This document shows, piece after piece, positions 46,060 through 58,309 of a stretch of 64,000 nucleotides of DNA. The stretch is from Macrocystis pyrifera (Eukaryota > Sar > Phaeophyceae > Laminariales > Laminariaceae), in the NCBI GenBank assembly GCA_031763025.1, contig JASSKH010000003.1, forward strand, positions 5,198,718 to 5,262,717, written 5' to 3'. The notes beneath the pieces were generated by a model, which worked only from the letters and a program-made list of their open reading frames with translations, was not told the origin of the DNA and did not search any database. Position 1 is the stretch's first letter; each line of letters begins with the position of its first letter. Both the position numbers and the translations under genes were made by a program.

Positions 46060-46137
46060 GCCCGCGTGGTCTAGTGTATCGCTTCTGATTTTAGCGTTGA
46101 ACCATGGAGCTCGAATCTCATGATGGACGACGCGGGG
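46060..46137 (+). other. tRNA-like sequence
   Basis: An A-box-like TGGTCTAGTG is followed by a hairpin cgct/agcg around an anticodon-loop-like ctgattt, then a B-box-like GCTCGAATCT. The outer arms cccgcgt (46061-46067) and acgcggg (46130-46136) pair perfectly over 7 bp. About eight extra bases sit before the acceptor strand and the T-stem has a bulge, so it is a tRNA pseudogene or a SINE head more probably than a functional tRNA. Confidence 0.4.
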
Positions 46138-46620
46138 ATTTAGGAATCAACTGCTGAGATCGCCTAACGAGGGTAGGCGCAACGAAGGACTGAAGTATTT
46201 TCGCAATAAAAATCCAAGGCACAGACCACAGCGGGGAGGGGAATAAAGAGCTTGCTCTGTGACACCGGATGTCTATACGTATGAGGGATAGGGAAAAAAG
46301 GGCGAAGATAACAAATGGGATCGAACTCAACGATATATCTGTATCGTACATACATAGATAGCTAGACGTACGAAAAATGAATATAAGGTATGAAAAATCA
46401 GCAAACGAGTACGAAGAAACACCGCATGGTCGGTGGGCGTCGAGGGGTTTCAAGATCGTTTTTTTTAAGAATACACTGCCACTACCTACCTGTGCCTAGG
46501 TCCATACCATGGGTAAGTATCATCTGAAGATTGGATTTTGTCCGAGAACGAATCTGGCCAGCAGGTAAACGATGTAACTCCGAGTATGGGGTTGTCAAAT
46601 ACATACTGCTGTTGTAGTGC
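46138..46620. other. region without a recognised gene
   Basis: A minus-strand ORF (46118-46453, 111 codons) is unrecognised. It could be the body of a SINE headed by the tRNA-like sequence, which cannot be tested here. Confidence 0.3.
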
Positions 46621-46624
46621 GCAT

Positions 46625-46715
46625 TGGTGCGGAAGTGGAAGGCGCAGGCGCTGAAGCGGACCATGATCGTAATACCCGCTGGGCACCGTCGCTCATATGC
46701 GCCGTTCTGGGGGGG
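46625..46715 (+). repeat. duplicated segment, copy 1
   Basis: This is about 95% identical to 48568-48658 (shared tgcggaagtggaaggcgcag and accatgatcgtaatacccgc). The second copy joins directly onto the 120-bp tandem array. Confidence 0.85.
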
Positions 46716-46869
46716 TGTTTGTCTCCACCTTGCTGCAACTACTTGGACAAAAACCATTATACGAGGGGTAGGATTTGGAAGTGGTTCTGGACGAATGCCG
46801 TTTTAAGACGCATGATCGATTTTAGCACGAAAAAGTCGCACGAGTCGACAGTGTCCGTGCTGGTGGGGT

Positions 46870-47105
46870 GGCGTAAACGTCAGTACCTTCAAACACTTAC
46901 ATAACTCAGAATCAAATATCTACCTTGGCTAGTGCCAGCAAGTCGATGTGGCGTGAACGTCAGTACCTTGAAACCCACCTAGGTCACTCGAATAAACGTG
47001 GCTTAAACGTCTGTATCTTCACTTACTTAATTCGGAATCAAATATTTACCCTGGCTAGTGCCAGTAAGTCGATGTGGCGTGAACGTCAGTACCTTGAAAC
47101 GCCCC
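46870..47105 (+). repeat. higher-order tandem repeat of about 125 bp
   Basis: The core gtggcgtgaacgtcagtacc recurs at 46870, 46950, 46999 and 47072. The spacers alternate (about 80, 49, 73), so the true unit is a two-core dimer of about 125 bp. Spacers share tggctagtgccag and aagtcgatg. Confidence 0.8.
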
Positions 47106-47770
47106 TCGAATAATAGCTTTGGCCCAGAGTAGAAAGAGAACTCATGATGAACTTCCTACAGCCCGTGATGAACCTATACATAAAACGACCTCCACATTCG
47201 CAAGCAAAACCTACGCTCAATGCAGAGAAGTTTGAGGCCATCACCTAAAGAAAAGCCTATATAATACAAAACGCGTGGTACGCGCGACCGAACTATCACA
47301 CACAGCTTGCAAAGGACTAGCGTGGAACCTGGCGAGTTTCGACGAAATCCCCGATCTCTTCTCAGCTGTTGCTTTTATTCTGTCAATTTATCAAAACGTG
47401 GTATCCATACCAAGAGACTAGAGACATCTGGACAGAGTGGCAGATGAATTCTAACTTACGCAGAAACGTTTGTTGAAGGACGGTACAATGAGAAACGTCT
47501 GGCAAAGGTAAGTAAATGGTGGCAGCATCGACACGGTCCACTGCGCACGCTGAAACGTGGCAAGGCTACGTAAAGTTTTGCCACATGGACACAAACAAGT
47601 ACGTGAGTATAATGGAATACTCACCGGTGAACCGTTATAACAGGTTTGACAGTCAAGCGCGCAGATATATATATATAGAGAGGGGTAAAGTGGACAGCCA
47701 CCGCAGCGTCTCGGTAGTGTGGCCACGTATAGCCATACGACGAAGGGTTGGTAGAATTCTCTGACGTCTC
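47106..47770. other. region without a recognised gene
   Basis: The region has short ORFs only, and no repeats were recognised. Confidence 0.4.
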
Positions 47771-47999
47771 AATTAGAGGTGAGGTGGTGGGGTAGGACGA
47801 TGGTAGCTTTCAGTGGAATCTATGTCTGGCCAAAAGCTTAAAACATGTAGGTTATTGTCAAAGTGCAGACGTAGGCTCTCGAGAGGAACCCCCACCTCAG
47901 ATGTAGGTGAGACAGGAAGAAAACATGTGTTTTCGCAGATGAGTACATGCTCCGAGCGTGTTAGACAGATGTGGCGCTGGCAATTGCAAGTGGTGAAGA

Positions 48000-48595
48000 C
48001 TGTACGAGGGTCAGGTCCGCCGCTCTTCTCAACAACGTCCAAGGTCAGCACCGCGGGAACAAGAGGCGCTGCAACATTTGGCCGACGGCGATGGATGGAA
48101 GAGGAAAGCTGAGGAACATCTGGACTAAGGTCAGGACCGCCGTTCTTCTTACCACCGTCCAAGGCCAACACCGCGGAAAGTAAGGGCGCTGCAACATCCG
48201 GCCGACGGCGATGGATGCAAGAGGAAAGCTGAAGAACATCTGGACTAAGGTCAGGACCGCCGTTTTTCTTAACACCGTCCAAGCGCAACACCGCGGAAGG
48301 GCGCTGCAACATCGGGCCGACGGCGATGGATGCAAGAGGAAAGCTGAAGAACATCTGGACTAAGGTCAGGACCGCCGTTCTTCTTACCACCGTCCAAGGC
48401 CAACACCGCGGAAAGTAAGGGCGCTGCGACATCGGGCCGACGGCGATGGATGGAAGAGGAATGCGGAAGAACCTCTGGACGAAGGTCAGGACCGCCGCTT
48501 TTCTTACCACCGTCTGAGGGCAGCACTAAGGGAAGGAGAGGAGCTGCAACATCGAGCCGACGGCGAGGTGCGGAAGTGGAAGGCGCAGGCGCTGC
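48000..48595. repeat. 120-bp tandem array, five units
   Basis: Units start near 48005, 48125, 48245, 48360 and 48480. Each has aaggtcaggaccgccg, accgtccaagg, ggccgacggcgatggatg and gaagaacatctgg. One unit is about 6 bp short, still a multiple of three. The minus strand is therefore open across four units (47773-48510, 245 codons, repeated SIAVGPMLQRP). That ORF is probably a by-product of the array, but it is the only frame kept open. Confidence 0.85.
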
Positions 48596-48658
48596 AGCAG
48601 ACCATGATCGTAATACCCGCTGGGCACCATCGCTCATATGCGCCAGTCTGGGGGGGCT
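48568..48658 (+). repeat. duplicated segment, copy 2
   Basis: This is the partner of 46625-46715. It forms the right edge of the 120-bp array. Confidence 0.85.
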
Positions 48659-48659
48659 A

Positions 48660-49452
48660 GCACCGGGACACCGGCTTTGTGCCGACAATGGTTATGTGTC
48701 GGGCAGGCGGGGTGTTACAGCGGGTGGCGCCAGGGAGGGAGTAGCGCTGTGACTGTCGTGACCAGCGCTATGGGGAGGATAATCGGCGCGAGACCACTGT
48801 CCTGATCAGGGTCACGCGTCGGGTCTATTCGATAGGCAGAGGGCAAGCTTTGGTTAGCATCCTCTGGGCGGATCTTATAGGGGCAGGGAGGATCCCCGGT
48901 GTGGGAACGCCTTCGGTCTCGGGTACAGAGCCAGTAACGAGGTTCCGGGACCACCCGGTGTTTACAAAACACCAAGTCAAGAAACAAAGTCAAAGCCAAG
49001 TGATCTGTGATACCTGTTCTATCGACCCCCAGACCCTTGGGCCCTGCCTTGCCCGTCGTGCCCGTCGCCGTGTCTGTGATCCTTCGTTGAGTGTTCACGC
49101 TGACTGCTTGCATCTACGGCATTGCATCGATCCACGTTCTGCGTGACCCGATCATTACTGCTTGAAGGCACTTCCTCGAACTCCCAAACAACAGGTGAAC
49201 CGGCCTCAGAGATCTAACGAGCGCAGGTCCTTTTTAGGGTCTGAGAGCTGTACCCTGCTGTAACACTCAGTGAACACCCCTTCGTAGTGTTTGGGTCTTA
49301 TTACGACGTGTGGGAAAACCTATAGCCTCATTTGTTTTGTTTCGAATAGCCTCATCCTCGACCACCTTTTCCTGGCCGTTTGAGATGAACTTTGTCATCA
49401 CCCTCCGACCATCTTGTGGTCTCCATATACGACTATTCAGGGTGGGCTAATG
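48660..49452. other. region without a recognised gene
   Basis: A minus-strand ORF at 48715-49113 (132 codons) is unrecognised. No other structure was seen. Confidence 0.35.
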
Positions 49453-49638
49453 TGATATGAGTGAAGTACTCATGGGCTATAGATATTGAAAATATGTTGC
49501 AGTCTTGTAGTCTCACGAATACGAAAATAATCTAAACAATGGATTAACCCGGCGGATATTCCGTTAGTCAAGAATAACGTTCTTTCAGGAATGTTCTCTA
49601 GGGCGGATAACCCGGTAGACGAGAGTAATGTTCCTTAA
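49453..49638 (+). repeat. dispersed repeat H, copy 2
   Basis: This is the partner of 45581-45759, with the same orientation. The two copies bracket a 3.7-kb segment holding the tRNA-like sequence and both tandem arrays. Confidence 0.85.
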
Positions 49639-50094
49639 CGCAGATAGGACCTTAAAGTGACAAGTTCTTATATTAGCAGAAGAATGATCGGTAGCCATAG
49701 GAAGGTTCTTTAGGAGTACATCAGACAATGGGGATTTAGGAGAGCTTGTGGCGTGGGGTGGGACGAGTATTACTGGGTGTCCAGTCTCTTCCCCCTCTCA
49801 CTTCTCTACCAGAGCACCTCCTCAGCACTCGCCATCAATAAGATCTAAATCAGAAGAAGCGAAGTACTGCTTCCCAGCTGCCAGAAACACCTGCGCCCCT
49901 TTTACCCTACCTCGATCACCACTTCACATAACGGCCTATGCTCAAGGTTGTTTAAAGGTGGCGCCCCAAAACGAATCTAAGCCTTGCCCGAATTAGGTGT
50001 TTCTTGTTGGCGGGCCCATACTGTATGAACGAAAGAGGGGGGAAAAAACAATCTAAAACACAACAGCGTCGCATTCAAAGTAGCAGCAGAAGTG
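49639..50094. other. region without a recognised gene
   Basis: There is no recognised gene. The right end leads into the 3' end of the degraded LINE. Confidence 0.4.
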
Positions 50095-52965
50095 TGCGGT
50101 TTGAGTGGTCTAGAACTGTCCTGCCTATTAGTCAGCGTGGTTCCTTGCCACCCTGTCTGCTGTCTCCTTCCTGCGTTCGTCAACCGTGGTTTTCTTGCGC
50201 AATTGTCCCCCCGCCTTCGATTCTATAGGGTACCACCCCCAACGGATGTATGCCGCTATCTGCTCAGTTCCGCCTCATCAATTTGGCACTTGAACCACTT
50301 GGCTGTTTCGAGGACCACCAGGTACCTCTTGCCCGTCTTGTTTGCTGCAACGATCCACACCTCGGTCTCTACCCCAGACACCAATGAGGTATGTGCCCTT
50401 CGGTGACTCGAAACACGTTGAGGTATTATTCAGCAGGCTTATATGCCAAGTCTTTGGCTGCCCGCCCGGTCTCCGACCCTCCCCACCGGTCAACGTCGCA
50501 AACATCCTCCGCTCGTGGGTTATCGCCCCTTATGTTGCCGCACCACGGCCCGCTCAAAGAAGAGCCTTCGCTTACGGATGGTCGTTTCGATGATTTCGCA
50601 TTGTGCCTGCTTGAGGTCTGTCGCGTACGAGAGGGTCGTCTAGTCGCCTCATAGGTGCTGGAAGTCAACGACCTGCAGGCGTACTTGGTGGTGCACCGAC
50701 CGAAGCCGTGGGACGTGTTGCGCACTGAGCGTCCACGTCACACATCCGTACAGCAAGGTCTCAGTCACCTCGACCTTCAACGTCCTGACTTTCAGGCTAC
50801 GCAGGGCCATCTGACATCGTACAGCTCCGGGCCGAATCGTTGAGGCATGCCCACATGAGACGGATGTGTGTTTTTATTTCGAGCAAGAGGTCAGCGTCTG
50901 CGTGGATAATACCGCCGAGGAATAAAAACTGGGACGTCTGTCAATAACATCTGGCCAGCTGCTTCGATCACAAGCAGTGAAGCAGGGGATGTCTGGTCCG
51001 GTGTTCGTAGGAGCATCGTCTCCATATTCGTTTCCCAAACTGTAACGTATGCGGCGTCGAAGACAGTGACGATGACTGCTATGAGTCCTTTCACCGAGTT
51101 CGGGACAATTTCTGCGTCGTCGGGGCCTATAACATGCACCACACACTGCCCTTCGTCCGCATGTCAAAGTGGCCCTTTTTCCGACCACCGCGTCCTCCCC
51201 AATATGGACTTTGTATTCGTCGTCGCTGGAGCGTACTCCAGCAGAACAACGTATATTGCAGCAGCAAAGCACATGTTGATTAGCAACGGCGACAGCACGT
51301 GGGCTTGTCGTAGCCCCTGCGTGACATCAAATATTTCTGGGTGCTCATCATCATCTGTACCGACGCAAGCCCGTCTACCGTCAGGGAACTTGACTGTAAC
51401 CGTCTTGGCTGGCACGCCGAAGTGTGTGAGTACCGGCGACAGCAGCTCTCGGTCGACAGAGTCATACACCTCCTGCAGGTCAATGAAGCATGTGTACAAG
51501 GGGGTATTTCTCTATCTACGGAGATCTTGCAATTGTCGGGAGACGATCAGCATGTTGTCTGGTGATTGTGCCGGACGAGACCCGCTCTGCTGTTCCTCAG
51601 GGTGTATACCCCAGTCTTTGCCGTATTTGCTAAGGCGGGACGCTACTGCTGTTTTCAACAACACTTTGCCTGCATGAACCACAAGCGAAATCCGCCTGTC
51701 GTTGTTGTGATCAGAGCGATTCTTCGTTGTATGAAGGACCTTAATGGTCGTATAATTACATTGTTGGGGGACTTCTCCCGTTACCCAAGGATGTAGGTAA
51801 AGCACGGGACGAATTCCGGGTAATCGGTGTTTTATAAATCGGCCGGAAGGCTGGCTGGCATAGCCTCAAATACTTTGATCATTTCGTCCAAGGATGGTTC
51901 GTCCGCGAGCGATGGTCCAAGCGGTCGTGGTAGCAATGGGTTGATGATAGTGGAATCGCTTTTTGGTGATTCATGTTCAAAAGTTTTTATCACCCATCAT
52001 ACACGAATTCGCACTTTATCCCTTAGCGGCGTGTCATCCTCGTTCCTAATAAATTGCTCACCTCTCACTTTTTTCCGTTCCAACCGTACCGTGCTGTTCA
52101 GATGCTTGCAGAACCCTCGATGGTCGATATCGGCTAAACATCTCTCGGTATCAGCGACGTTTTCTTCAAAATAATGTTGTAGTCCTTCCGCAACCACCTC
52201 CTGCATATTCACACATGCGGTTCTTCAAGTTTTCCAAGCCGTTCTATCCCGGGGGTGGGCCCGCAAGTGTTGTCGCGCATCTCACCTCACGCTCTATGAT
52301 ATTTTGAAAGCAGCCAAGGCTTCAGTAGACTCACACCATCCACGCATGCGTTGTCGGCGTGGAGAAGGAGGTGCTTCTGCTCCTACTGCATCGATGATGG
52401 TTGCGGTGAGTAGAGCAACCAAACGAAGAGTGGTATGGGACTGTCGAGTGTTGGTTGAGTAGAAACGACCCTCGCGGCTACTCGCTCACGACACGTTCCG
52501 TCGGGCATAATAAACACCTGCCTGCCAAACGGTCGGCGTTTCGACGTTTTGCGTTATTGACGGTATGCCAGATTGGCTAACCGTCATGTACGCCATGTTG
52601 CGGCATGAGTCAGCCTTCGCTGATGACGGAAGGCGGAGGGACGGTTACCATCATGCAGTCTAGGCCGATGCACTTGTCGGGATAAGATGTAGTTTATCCG
52701 CGTCAGTCGGGCCTGTACCGTTGTGCGTATGTGATATTCCACGCTAACGTGAGCTGATAAAACGTTGTTGAGAGCTACCAGGTAACTTGCTATAGGTGGC
52801 GACAGACAGGAGTCGTGTGGCAACGTCGTTGAGAGTATCGCGCCCAAATGCTGCCGTACCCTATATTCATCATCACTACACCCTACCAGTCTCTGCCCAG
52901 TTTGTGCTTTAAATTAGCACCCATCGGTACAAACAAGCCCTCTTTCGTTGGGGACTGGCCTCAAC
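50095..52965 (-). mobile_element. degraded LINE, 5'-truncated copy
   Basis: This is collinear with 56085-59095 of the better LINE. Recognisable pieces in minus-strand order are the end of the endonuclease (52584-52965, RINYILSRQ), the linker and start of reverse transcriptase (51997-52212, ERCLADIDHRGF), the palm (51164-51499, CFIDLQEVYDSVD and FDVTQGLRQ), and the thumb side (50891-51142). The catalytic YADD region is not preserved. Many frame changes and stops separate the pieces, so it is much older than the copy at 56-59.7 kb. Confidence 0.85.
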
Positions 52966-53790
52966 CTCAACTCTAGCCCTAACCCTATGCTACTGTATGT
53001 ATTGTGACCCGGCAAGTTTGCATGAGTTCGGAAATCGAACGGTACAGTAACTATCGGGACCGCTTCCTGATTATAGTACTTTTGTAGTCACGCTATTCCC
53101 ACAAGTGGAGACACTCGACTACTGGGGAATATCTACAGTGTTTCTCTAGGCGTAATAATGTGGAGGACATGGTAGCTCCGATAATTCATGCCAACAATGA
53201 AGATACGTTAACAGGTCTCTGAGATCCGTCATCACTGATGGACCCTTCATTTTGGCTGACGTTCGGGCCAGAAAGTCCGAACGCGCCTGGCAGAAAAGAG
53301 TCCTTGAGTCTTTCGGAGAAGGACTCGCACTCTCGAAAATTTCCGTAAGTTATCTCCTTGCGACACGCGAGGGAGGCTTGTGGAAGCACCTCCTTGCGAC
53401 GTATCACGAAAAAACACGTGCACATCAAGGCCTCGGCCAACCCCGTCCAAGACGAAGACAAGGCCGACACCACCAACGGAGGCACTCTCTATATTGGCAT
53501 CGGCGATAAGTGCTTTTTTATTTGCGGTCCCAGCCAAAAGAGTGAATTTGATACAGCGCTACATATATGGTCCCTCGACTCCACTCTTTGATTGAACTCT
53601 TAAGATACGACTTGTATGTTGTCCTCTCTTGTTGGAGTACTCCACTGAAAATATATAATACCGGTGCCAGGTATGCTTAATACCTGGTCTGCTTCGGCCA
53701 GCTTCATGGCGAGTCCGTGAGCCTTCCCCATCCCATCCTCGTGGGCAAGATCCACCCCATGCACAAAATTGTGTGTGTGTTTCTCAAGAT
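52966..53790. other. region without a recognised gene
   Basis: A minus-strand ORF at 53247-53537 (96 codons) and plus-strand ORFs over the same bases are equally plausible and unrecognised. Confidence 0.35.
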
Positions 53791-53794
53791 TAAC

Positions 53795-54478
53795 CGATGA
53801 TTTCTACCCGTCGACACCCAGCACAACCAGCGCCCTTGCCACGTTTTCAATTCTTAAGAGATACCAGCTCCTCTGTGGTAAAACACAACGTCACAGAGAT
53901 GCTACGTACAGGGCATCGATATAAGGTAAGTAGAGTAAGCAATGCAATGCCCTGTCATCATGCTGGGTACGACAGACACGGCATACGTACTCTGCGAAAG
54001 AAAGAAAACAAAAGAGGCAAAAAACATCTTAGAGAAAAAAGAAACACGAAAATTAATATATAAGTCAAAAGGGTCGTACCCCCTCGACGGGGGCGTGGCA
54101 GAAAACACAGAACGACCCAAATAATAATACCACGACATATAAACAGAGTACCTGTACTGGGAAGACATAGAGCCAAGAGAAATGAGGGGCAAACCGAAGC
54201 ACAACAAAACACAAAAGCACCCTCCAGGCAGCCGCCGCAGTTTGTGGTACGAGTAGCGTAGACAGGTTCTACTGCTGTACCTACTACTAATGGTCTGATA
54301 CCTTGTTACCATGTCGGCAGTCTCAATCCTGGTTTCGTCAACCATGCCCCACCCCCGAAAAGCATGCGTCAGACAATACAAATCCTGCAAAGCAGGCTCA
54401 TCATCCACCCATGCTACAAAGCTCCTTTCATAAGGACATAAGGACAACTAATTGGAAAAAAAAAAAAAAAAAAAAAAA
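53795..54478 (-). mobile_element. 5'-truncated LINE tail, copy C
   Basis: This shares cgtcgacacccagcacaacc-type sequence, the A-rich middle (on plus) and the cagccgccgcagtttgtggt block with copies B, D and E. A minus frame at 53902-54447 keeps VDETRIETADMVTRYQ, matching [16 protein letters not shown] at the end of the LINE protein. A 23-base A-run lies at 54456-54478. Confidence 0.6.
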
Positions 54479-55249
54479 CTATGTGAAAAGGACGGAGGAG
54501 TAAAAAAGAAAAAGAGAACAAGGGAAGTATTTTAAGACCACATTCGAACAAGCTATCATTATCCATTTGTATTTAGAGTTCTATTTGTCACATCAGTTGT
54601 GGGAAAAACAACGATATATTTATAAATATAATGCATAGTTCGCCAAACAATTTTTTTGGAAAATATTCTGAGCACATTGTTGTTAATCCCTTCATTCAGA
54701 AGAATGCATCTTAGTAGCACGTACGTGCCCGTTTTTATCTCGAGATATACTCCAATATCTGTCGCGCAAACATCATGAGAAAGTCGGCGGGCAACTGAAA
54801 AGTTAATAGTCGCTGACACAGCTCGTACCATTGCACAGATTGTACGTTACAATTCAACGTCGAAGCTTCCACTTGCACACCTCCACTGGATCGCAGGCGG
54901 TGGCACAGCCCACCACGGTACGTCATCCGCAGCAATGCAGTCTAGATGCGTGTATACACCCGGTACCGGCGGGAAGAAAATCATGGACAACAGCGGACTG
55001 CAAACCTTCAGCGTACAGCAAAGTAGTATACCTCTGACTGCTGTGTTGTGCTCGAGGGAATTATATTCGTGGCTTTTCCTGTGTTCGTATCATAACCGTT
55101 CTCTTCACTCAACCCCTGGGCCCAGCAAAACCAAGGTCATTTGTACTCTCATGCAAGATATACTTCGGTGCGAAAAATTGTCGTTTTGGGCCCTTTTCGA
55201 GATCAAGCACGTTGCTTCACACAAAAAAAATAAGGCACGCACGAAACGA
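54479..55249. other. region without a recognised gene
   Basis: Short unrecognised ORFs only; no repeat identified. Confidence 0.4.
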
Positions 55250-56060
55250 AGCAGCATCTGTTGTCGTTTTCTTCACATTAAACCGTTCTTTCTACGCGTC
55301 GACATCCAGCACAACCAGTGTCCGTGCCGATTCTTCAAACCTAGAGAGATACAAGTTCTGTGGTCACAAAGCTACGCCACAGAGATACTACGTTGCCACG
55401 TATGTAATTCAATGCCATGTCATCATACTGCGTACGACAGGCACGACATACACATTCCATGACCTAGAGAAACAAAAACGAAACAAAGAGAAAAAACAAA
55501 AACAAAAACAAAGACAATTCGAAAGAGAAAAGAAACAAAAAAAGAAACTAAAATATACCTGGTATATGTATATACTTCAGTATAGCAGCAAACCATCGTA
55601 CCCCCACGTAGGGGACGTGGCAGACACTTGAAAAGAACGAGCTGGAAAAAAAAAAAGAAAAAGAAGAAAACACCACTAGTCGTCAACAGAGTAAGACTAA
55701 GAACCAAGGTAAAAATAACAGTCAAACCAAACAAAGCACAAGGCATGCTCCAGGCAGCGGCAGCAGTTTATGGTACGAGTAGCACAGCCAGGGTCTCCCT
55801 GCTGGCCCGCCTGGTACCTTGCTACCCTGTCTGCCACCATCGTCCAGCGTTCGTCAACTATGCCCGGCCCCTCGGCGTCAGACAGTACGAAACAAGCAGA
55901 GAAGGCTCGTCATCCACCCACGCCACACGACTCCTTCAATAAGGCTTATCAATCGGAGAAAGGAAGAGAAATGAAAATCACATAGGGTCACCGCAAAGAA
56001 GACAATAAAATGAAATAAAAATAAACAAAAACAACAGGAAGACAAAGGAAGACCACGTTC
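55250..56060 (-). mobile_element. 5'-truncated LINE tail, copy D
   Basis: Its first 280 bp are about 98% identical to copy B. It continues with the same A-rich middle, the cgtaccccc..gacgtggcagaca block and a C-terminal-like segment (55755-55870, minus reading VADRVARYQAG). It directly abuts the 3' end of the LINE at 56062, so two LINE ends lie in tandem. Confidence 0.65.
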
Positions 56061-56111
56061 GAACCAGCTGCACCAGTTGGTGGTACGAGTAGTATAGGCA
56101 TGTTCTACTTC

Positions 56112-57782
56112 TTAGTCTGCCCGGTACCTGGCTACCCTATCTGCCATCTCCTTCCTACTTTCGTCCACTGCAGTTTCCCTGCTACTCCTCTTCCCCCCCC
56201 TCTCCGCATTCCCTTGGTCGGGTTTTCTGCTACTCCTCTTGTTGCCCCTCCTCCCCCCATTCCCTTGGACACCACCCACGGCGGATGCGCGGCGCTGCCT
56301 GCTCAGCTCAGCCTCAGCCTCGTGCCACCTCACCATGAACCGTTCGGCTGCTTCCAGGATCCCCCGGTACCACTTCTCCGCCTTTTTTGCAGCAGTGGGC
56401 CACAGTGCGGTCTCAACTCCAAACACCAAGGGAGCAAGTTCCGTTGACCCTTCGGTGGCGCGGAACTCCCTAAGGTCTTCGACTACGCATCTATGCCAAG
56501 TCTTAACCTGTCCGCCAGGTCTCGGGTTCTCCCCACGAGCAATCGTCCCGAACATCACCCGGCTGGGTAATCGATCCTTGCTTTGCCGTGCCACCCCCCC
56601 CGCGAAGAAGAGACGCCGTTTGCGGATGGTCGTTTCGATGCTCTCGCAACGTGTCATCTTGAGGGCCTTCGCGTACGAGAGGGTGACATGGTCAGTACGA
56701 AGTCGGCGTTGGAAGCCAATGGCTCGCAACAGGACTTGGTGGTGAGCCGTTCGAAGCTTGGCAAAGTGTTCCGCTCTGAGGGTCCACGTCACACACCCGT
56801 AGAGCAGGGTCTCAATCACCTCGGCCTTCAGCATTCGGACTTTCAGGCTAAGGGGGGCGGTCGTCCTATCATACAGCTCCGGGCCGAACCGTTTGAGGCA
56901 TGCTCGCATGAGACGGATCCGTCGGTCGATTTCGAGCGAGAGGTCAGCATTTTCGTGGATAACGCCGCCTAGGTACAAGAACTGGGCCGTCTGCTTATAC
57001 CTCTGGCCTGCTGCTTCAATAACGAGCGGTGGTGCGAGGGTTTTCTGGTCTGGCGTTTGTAGAACCATAGTCTCTGTCTTCTTTTCCGACACCGTAAGGC
57101 CTGCTGCTTCGAAGACAGTCACGATGACTGTCATCATTTTCGCGAGCCCTTCAGCCGACTTCGAGACAATCCCTGCGTCATCGGCGTACAACATGCCCCA
57201 TACAGCCCTTCGCACGTACGCCAACGGCTCCTGCTCCTTCGTCCCGACTACTCCAGCATCACTAAGTTGGACCAAATCCCTTACGATTGCTTCGTCATGG
57301 CTAAAGCGTACTAGTACGACGTGCAACGCAGCAGCGAAAAATACGTTGAACAGTAACGGTGACAGCACACAGCCTTGCCGCAGCCCCTGCGTGACATCAA
57401 ACCATTCCGAGTGCTCGCCGTCATCCGTACGCACGCGAGCCCGCATGCCATCGTGGAAATTACGGATAATTCTCAGCATCTCGGTTGGTACGCCAAAACG
57501 TGTGAGTACTTCCCATAACAGCTCTTGGTCGACAGAGTCGTACGCTTTCTGCAGATCGATGAAGCACAAGTACAGGGGGATTTTCCTCTGTCTTCCAAGC
57601 TCTTGCAACCGGCGCACGACGAACAACATATCAATCGTTGATCGTGCGGGGGGCGGAAGCCGCACTGTTCCTCCGGGAGTAATTCCGCGGTCTCGCAGTA
57701 GTTGCTGAGGCGCGACGCGACGATTTTCAACAAGACTTTGCCTGCGTGGGCAACCAGCGAAATCCCTCTGTAGTTGTTGCAA
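56112..57782 (-). CDS. LINE reverse transcriptase, palm to C-terminus
   Basis: This frame covers the catalytic palm. [12 protein letters not shown] (first Asp motif) is at residues 74-85, [15 protein letters not shown] at 131-145, YADD (catalytic pair) at 199-202 and FLYLGG at 268-273. LYGCVTWTL follows at 328-335, in the connection region typical of these elements. The first 45 or so residues of the frame are out of phase with the family and should be ignored. The genuine reading enters near 57650 from the frame of 57473-58309. The protein copies element RNA at the target site. It ends VARYRAD at 56112. Confidence 0.85.
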   Translation of the reverse strand: MQQLQRDFAGCPRRQSLVENRRVAPQQLLRDRGITPGGTVRLPPPARSTIDMLFVVRRLQELGRQRKIPLYLCFIDLQKAYDSVDQELLWEVLTRFGVPTEMLRIIRNFHDGMRARVRTDDGEHSEWFDVTQGLRQGCVLSPLLFNVFFAAALHVVLVRFSHDEAIVRDLVQLSDAGVVGTKEQEPLAYVRRAVWGMLYADDAGIVSKSAEGLAKMMTVIVTVFEAAGLTVSEKKTETMVLQTPDQKTLAPPLVIEAAGQRYKQTAQFLYLGGVIHENADLSLEIDRRIRLMRACLKRFGPELYDRTTAPLSLKVRMLKAEVIETLLYGCVTWTLRAEHFAKLRTAHHQVLLRAIGFQRRLRTDHVTLSYAKALKMTRCESIETTIRKRRLFFAGGVARQSKDRLPSRVMFGTIARGENPRPGGQVKTWHRCVVEDLREFRATEGSTELAPLVFGVETALWPTAAKKAEKWYRGILEAAERFMVRWHEAEAELSRQRRASAVGGVQGNGGRRGNKRSSRKPDQGNAERGGKRSSRETAVDESRKEMADRVARYRAD

Positions 57783-58309
57783 TCAGTTCGGTCCTTCTTT
57801 TTGTGAAGGACCTTGATGATCGCGTCTTTCCATTGCTGGGGGACTTCTCCTGTTACCCAAACATTGACAAGGATGTTGTGAAAGCACTGGGCGAATGCGG
57901 GGTGGTCGATTTTCAGGAGTTCGGCCGGGAGACCATCTGGCCCGACAGCTTTCCAGTTTGACATCCCCTTAAGGGCTTCCGTCATCTCGTCCATGGATGG
58001 TTCATCTCCGAGCGACAGTTTAAGCGGTCGTGGTGGCAAGAGGTCGATGATCGTGGAATCGAGTTTAAGCGATTTCGTGTTCAAAAGTTTGTGGTAAAAC
58101 CTCCCCCACCGTTCACGAATTCGCACCTTATCCCGCAACAGCGTGCCATCCTCGTCCCTAATGAACTGTTCGCTTCTCGCTTTAGTCCCTTCCAATCCTA
58201 CCGTACTCTTAAGGTGCTTGTAAAAGCCTCTCTGGTCGTTGTTCGCTAGTAGTCGTTCGGTTTCAGCGAGGTACGCTTCGAAGTACGCATGCAGTCCTGC
58301 GGCAATCAC
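57473..58309 (-). CDS. LINE linker and reverse transcriptase fingers
   Basis: Residues 1-100 are the linker ([18 protein letters not shown]). Residues 118-133 read [16 protein letters not shown] and 176-185 [10 protein letters not shown], the conserved finger motifs of LINE reverse transcriptases. The frame loses homology after EEQCGFRP (near 57650), where the G-run shifts it into the frame of 56112-57782. The reading continues from the endonuclease frame across the 7-bp duplication at 58331-58344. Confidence 0.85.
   Translation of the reverse strand: MIAAGLHAYFEAYLAETERLLANNDQRGFYKHLKSTVGLEGTKARSEQFIRDEDGTLLRDKVRIRERWGRFYHKLLNTKSLKLDSTIIDLLPPRPLKLSLGDEPSMDEMTEALKGMSNWKAVGPDGLPAELLKIDHPAFAQCFHNILVNVWVTGEVPQQWKDAIIKVLHKKKDRTDCNNYRGISLVAHAGKVLLKIVASRLSNYCETAELLPEEQCGFRPPHDQRLICCSSCAGCKSLEDRGKSPCTCASSICRKRTTLSTKSCYGKYSHVLAYQPRC

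Noticed and set aside
53247-53595. Overlapping ORFs of 96 codons (minus) and 71-85 codons (plus)
   Set aside because: Length is within chance expectation and the two strands look equally plausible.
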